From IMG/VR virus record IMGVR_UViG_3300032516_000189, positions 1 to 25,054 of that record: a stretch of DNA of 25,054 nucleotides. One strand, written 5' to 3'. Shown here piece after piece: positions 22,335 to 25,054 of the stretch. How positions within the stretch are numbered: the stretch's first letter is position 1; every line of letters starts with the position of its first letter. Origin of the DNA: a virus. A program made the translations under genes and the position numbers. Under the pieces are notes generated by a model that did not search any database, was not told the DNA's origin, and saw only the letters and a list, made by a program, of their open reading frames with translations.

Positions 22335-23132
22335 ATGAGCAAAAAAATTACCGATAAAATTAAAGAAATCTTAACTCCTGAAGACCTTAAAATCTTCGAA
22401 GCAGCATTAGAACAAATGGTGGACGAAAAGGTTGCTTTAAAAGAGGAAGCGATAAAGACTAAATATGATACAATTGCTGAAGAGTATGTACAAAAGAAAG
22501 TTGCAGAAAAACTTGAGGAAGAAAAAGCTAAATTGGTAGAAGATTATGATACAAAATTAAATAATCTTGAAAAGAAGATTGTTACCAAGTTAGATAGTTT
22601 TCTAGATCATGTTATCGTAGAACAAGTTTCTGATGAAGCTTTAGCTAAGATTGCTATTAATGAAGTAGCAAGCCCAATTGTAGAAGCTATTAAGAATATC
22701 TATACTGAAAATTATATTGCTATAGATTCCAATGGTGATAAGAAAGTAAAAGATTTAGAAAAGAAAGTAAAAGAAACTGAAAAAAATCTTTCAGAATCTC
22801 TTGCTAAAGTTATGGAAACTGAAGAAAGATTAGAAAAGACTGCTACTTATCTATTAATTTCAGAGAAAGTAGAAGGAATGACAAAGACACAAAAAGGTCA
22901 AGTTACTAAAATGCTTAAAGATAAATCTTTCGATGAAGTAAAAGAAAAGATTGATACTTTGATTGAAATGGTAAAGAAAGATGGAAAGAAATTAGATGAA
23001 AAAACAGAAGAAAAGAAAGTTATTGATTCTGTTTTGCCTAATGAAGATGTAATAGAAGAAGATAAGAAAATTGTTCCAGATAATGATAAGACCGAATCTA
23101 CATTTGCAGATTATGCTAATAGATATCTTTAA
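22335..23132 (+). CDS. gp22: Prohead scaffolding core protein (T4 gp22 type)
   Basis: A 265-residue, Lys/Glu-rich, almost wholly helical coiled-coil protein, close to T4 gp22 (269). It forms the inner core around which the capsid shell assembles and is then degraded by gp21 to small peptides. The N-terminal ITDKIKEILTPEDLKIFEAA, long heptad stretches (KKVAEKLEEEKAKLVEDYDT; KKVKETEKNLSESLAKVMET) and the end TFADYANRYL suit the family. Between protease and major capsid, as in T4. A strong AAAGGAGG and its own late promoter suit the high copy number. Confidence 0.93.
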   Translation: MSKKITDKIKEILTPEDLKIFEAALEQMVDEKVALKEEAIKTKYDTIAEEYVQKKVAEKLEEEKAKLVEDYDTKLNNLEKKIVTKLDSFLDHVIVEQVSDEALAKIAINEVASPIVEAIKNIYTENYIAIDSNGDKKVKDLEKKVKETEKNLSESLAKVMETEERLEKTATYLLISEKVEGMTKTQKGQVTKMLKDKSFDEVKEKIDTLIEMVKKDGKKLDEKTEEKKVIDSVLPNEDVIEEDKKIVPDNDKTESTFADYANRYL

Positions 23133-23183
23133 GAAATGTAGGATTCATAGTATTTCAAAATAAAAAATAGAGGAGGAAATTAT

Positions 23184-24584
23184 ATGATTAATAAAGAAAC
23201 CCTTGTTAAGAAATGGGAAAGTGCAGAAGGAAAAATGAGCATTAAGGGAATTAAAGACCCTTATATTAAAGAAAATATGGCACAACTTCTTGAGAACCAA
23301 GAAGCGAAAGATTTTCACGGAGAAGAAGTTTTCACAGAAGCTACACAAGGTAGTATCTCGCATACTAGTTTGGGAACAAATGCTACTAAGTTAGCACAAG
23401 ATGGTTCTTTTGGATATGCGTCACAAGCAGACGGTTGGAAATTCAGACCAGTTGCTCTTGCTCTTGTAAGACGTACATTCCCAGACCTTTTTGCTAATAA
23501 AGTAGTTGGTGTACAAGCTATGTCAACACCTGTTGGTCTTGCTTATGCTCTTCGTATTGTATATCAAAATACAAAACAAGAAGCTGCATGGGATTTGGTA
23601 GATTATTATGGTGGATATACAGGTAGCCAAGTTGGTGTTTCAGGTACATTGGCTGGAGTTTCTGCTCTTGGTAATTATGCTCGTAATACAGGTATTCATG
23701 ATACTTCTGGTATTGGAGCTAGAACATCTGCGGCAGAAGGTTGGACACTTAGCGATGGTTGTAAGTTTACAGCCACTTCTACATCAACTTCGGGTACAGT
23801 AACAACAACTCTTAATAATCCTGCTGGTTGTGGATCATGGCCTCAACTTCAATTGAAGATTGACCAAACAGCTATTGAAGCTAGAACAAGAAAGTTAGCA
23901 GCAAGCTTCTCTCTTGAATCAGCACAAGATATTCGTGCAATGCATGGTATCGACATTGAAAGAGAAATGGTAAATGTTCTTCAATATGAGATCACAGCAG
24001 AACTTGATAGAGAGCTTCTTTATAGAATGAAGAGAGCAGCAACAGATACAAGTAATGGTGGAGCAACAATCTCTGCTATTAACGTAACACCTTCTACAAC
24101 TGGTTTTGGTAGATGGGCTGGTGAATCTTATATGAGCGTAGTTGCTTCTATTATTCACCAAGCTAATAAGATTGCTATCGCAACTCGTAGAGGTGCTGGT
24201 AATTTTGTAGTAGCTTCTCCTTCCGTTATTTCTATTCTTCAAGCCGCAGGACATCAATTTGTACAATATACAAGTGATGTAAAACCTGGCACAATTATGG
24301 CTCAAGTAGGAAAACTTAATGGAACTATTGATGTTTATAGAGATCAATATGCTGAAACTGATTATGCTCTTGTTGGATATAAAGGTAGTGGAATTTCTGA
24401 TACTGGTATTATTTTCAGCCCATATATCATGGGATTGACAAATAGAGCAATACATCCTAATGACTTCACACCAAGAGTAGGTGTTATGGCTCGTTATGCC
24501 ATCACAGACAGCTTACTTGGTGCAGGACGTTATTACAGATTAATTCCTTACTACAATCTTTCAACTATCCTTGCTGGTGCGTAA
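23184..24584 (+). CDS. gp23: Major capsid protein (T4 gp23 type)
   Basis: A 466-residue HK97-fold capsid protein, shorter than T4 gp23 (521). Conserved blocks: ALVRRTFPDLFANKVVGVQA and MSTPVGLAYALRIVY, then LQLKIDQTAIEARTRKLAAS, SLESAQDIRAMHGID, FGRWAGESYMSVVASI, GAGNFVVASPSVISIL, IDVYRDQYAETDYALVGYKG and IIFSPYIMGL. The N-terminal region to be removed by gp21 most likely ends at VFTE52|ATQG, matching T4 LTE|AEIGG. Codons differ from the neighbours (several CGT Arg and many CTT Leu), as expected of the most abundant phage protein. GAGGAGG precedes the ATG. A strong terminator follows. Confidence 0.97.
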   Translation: MINKETLVKKWESAEGKMSIKGIKDPYIKENMAQLLENQEAKDFHGEEVFTEATQGSISHTSLGTNATKLAQDGSFGYASQADGWKFRPVALALVRRTFPDLFANKVVGVQAMSTPVGLAYALRIVYQNTKQEAAWDLVDYYGGYTGSQVGVSGTLAGVSALGNYARNTGIHDTSGIGARTSAAEGWTLSDGCKFTATSTSTSGTVTTTLNNPAGCGSWPQLQLKIDQTAIEARTRKLAASFSLESAQDIRAMHGIDIEREMVNVLQYEITAELDRELLYRMKRAATDTSNGGATISAINVTPSTTGFGRWAGESYMSVVASIIHQANKIAIATRRGAGNFVVASPSVISILQAAGHQFVQYTSDVKPGTIMAQVGKLNGTIDVYRDQYAETDYALVGYKGSGISDTGIIFSPYIMGLTNRAIHPNDFTPRVGVMARYAITDSLLGAGRYYRLIPYYNLSTILAGA

Positions 24585-24607
24585 TAGTAAGTAGTAATTA
24601 GATAATT

Positions 24608-24640
24608 AAAAGGATGTAGAGAAATCTACATCCTTTTTTT
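24608..24640 (+). terminator. Intrinsic terminator after major capsid gene
   Basis: AAAAGGATGTAGA (24608-24620) pairs perfectly with TCTACATCCTTTT (24625-24637) around a GAAA loop, ending in seven T (24634-24640). Thirteen pairs plus a T run; it ends the head-gene transcript. Confidence 0.95.
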
Positions 24641-24658
24641 ATTTTATTTGAAAAATTT

Positions 24659-24666
24659 TATAAATA
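24659..24666 (+). promoter_or_regulatory. T4-type late promoter after capsid terminator
   Basis: Exact TATAAATA followed by TATATA; predicted start near 24672. AAAGGAGG and ATG 24704 follow. Being just after a terminator, it must restart transcription for the next gene. Confidence 0.7.
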
Positions 24667-24703
24667 TATATATAATACTGATAAATGTTTAAAGGAGGTT
24701 ATT

Positions 24704-25045
24704 ATGATGGTTGGTAATATTGCAGGATTTGATTTTACATTTGAACACAAAGGACAAAAAATATCAATACCAAATAACAGAAAAGGACATATAGTACCAG
24801 ATGATATCGACATAAATGGTTTTAAAAATATGTTAATAATTTTAGTCCCCCCTGTACCTAAACCAATACAAAAACCAATTGAAAGACAAATAGAAGTATT
24901 AGAAATAGATTTAGATAAAGTTGAAATAAAAGAAGAAGAGATTAAACCTAGAAAGACAAAGAAAGGAAAACCTCTTAATGGTATAAAAATTAAAAAAGAA
25001 AAAAGAGAAAAACTTCTTTCTGAAATTTATTCTAAAACAGAATAA
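24704..25045 (+). CDS. Small basic protein, unknown, downstream of capsid gene
   Basis: A 113-residue protein. The first ~50 residues look like a small beta domain (IAGFDFTFEHKGQKISIPNN, KNMLIILVPP), then a Pro-rich hinge (VPKPIQKPIERQ), then a strongly basic tail (KPRKTKKGKPLNGIKIKKEK). Start may be ATG 24704 or ATG 24707; AGGAGG at 24693-24698 serves either. Not T4 gp24 or hoc by eye. A capsid-associated or DNA-contacting role is a guess from position and charge. Right after its TAA, AGGAGA (25047-25052) probably serves a gene beyond the window. Confidence 0.75.
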   Translation: MMVGNIAGFDFTFEHKGQKISIPNNRKGHIVPDDIDINGFKNMLIILVPPVPKPIQKPIERQIEVLEIDLDKVEIKEEEIKPRKTKKGKPLNGIKIKKEKREKLLSEIYSKTE

Positions 25046-25054
25046 TAGGAGATT

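Noticed and set aside
23919-24455. 178-residue open frame antisense to the capsid gene
   Set aside because: Low-complexity Ser/Asn/Cys-rich translation, no ribosome binding site; a by-product of gp23 codon use.

Overview
The window is a stretch of a T4-type myovirus genome (tailed phage, gp23-class capsid). The DNA is strongly AT-rich by eye. Every supported gene lies on the + strand, most genes have a good AGGAG-type Shine-Dalgarno, and stops are mostly TAA with TGA and TAG also used as ordinary stops, so the standard bacterial code fits. The diagnostic block is portal gp20, prohead-core gp67-like, prohead protease gp21, scaffold gp22 and major capsid gp23, in T4 order. A UvsW-type helicase and two gp14-type neck proteins support the same assignment. 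The host cannot be named from sequence; AT-richness and strong ribosome binding sites would suit low-GC hosts, but that is a guess.

Layout. 1-1052: tail end of an unknown gene, then a free-standing HNH homing endonuclease. 1053-2549: uvsW-like helicase. 2580-4772: four small genes (a candidate packaged internal protein, a one-helix membrane protein, and two low-complexity proteins sharing short C-terminal motifs). 4782-5668: two tandem paralogous beta-rich virion proteins, ending at a strong intrinsic terminator. 5743-15581: virion surface and neck module with a small beta protein, a 626-residue protein with a carbohydrate-binding-module-like region, a 670-residue fibre with a 14-unit repeat, two gp14-like neck proteins, and two more fibre or receptor-binding proteins. 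15593-17752: SWIM-type zinc-finger protein and four small proteins, two with T4 internal-protein-like N-termini. 17761-18546: a second HNH homing endonuclease directly before the portal. 18550-24584: head module, with two GNAT-like proteins between gp20 and gp67. 24608-24640: terminator. 24704-25045: small basic protein of unknown role. No gene-free stretch exceeds 120 bases, and no tRNA, rRNA, CRISPR or minus-strand gene was seen.

Regulation. Ten exact TATAAATA octamers, the T4 late-promoter core, sit in or at the edge of the roughly 0.85 kb of intergenic DNA, all on the + strand. This implies a T4-like late transcription programme (gp55, gp33 and gp45 equivalents outside the window). Ahead of uvsW the octamer lies in the 5' arm of a 22-bp hairpin whose 3' arm buries the Shine-Dalgarno. 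Read-through RNA should be translationally silent, while late RNA, starting in the loop, should be open. This is the design known for T4 e, soc and I-TevI. A smaller version precedes the first homing endonuclease.

Most interesting candidates. (1) Five small proteins (genes at 2580, 16152, 16570, 20383, 20956) begin with a leader resembling the T4 capsid-targeting sequence of IPI/IPII/IPIII, each with an (L/I)-x-E site for the gp21-type protease; two carry GNAT-like folds and sit inside the head operon. They may be acetyltransferases packaged in the head and delivered with the DNA. (2) The hairpin-gated late expression of uvsW. (3) A duplicated gp14, one copy with a long beta-repeat N-terminal extension. 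(4) A fibre whose repeat units are 27, 34 or 48 residues, that is 27 plus whole heptads. Functions drawn from family resemblance are from memory and were not searched.
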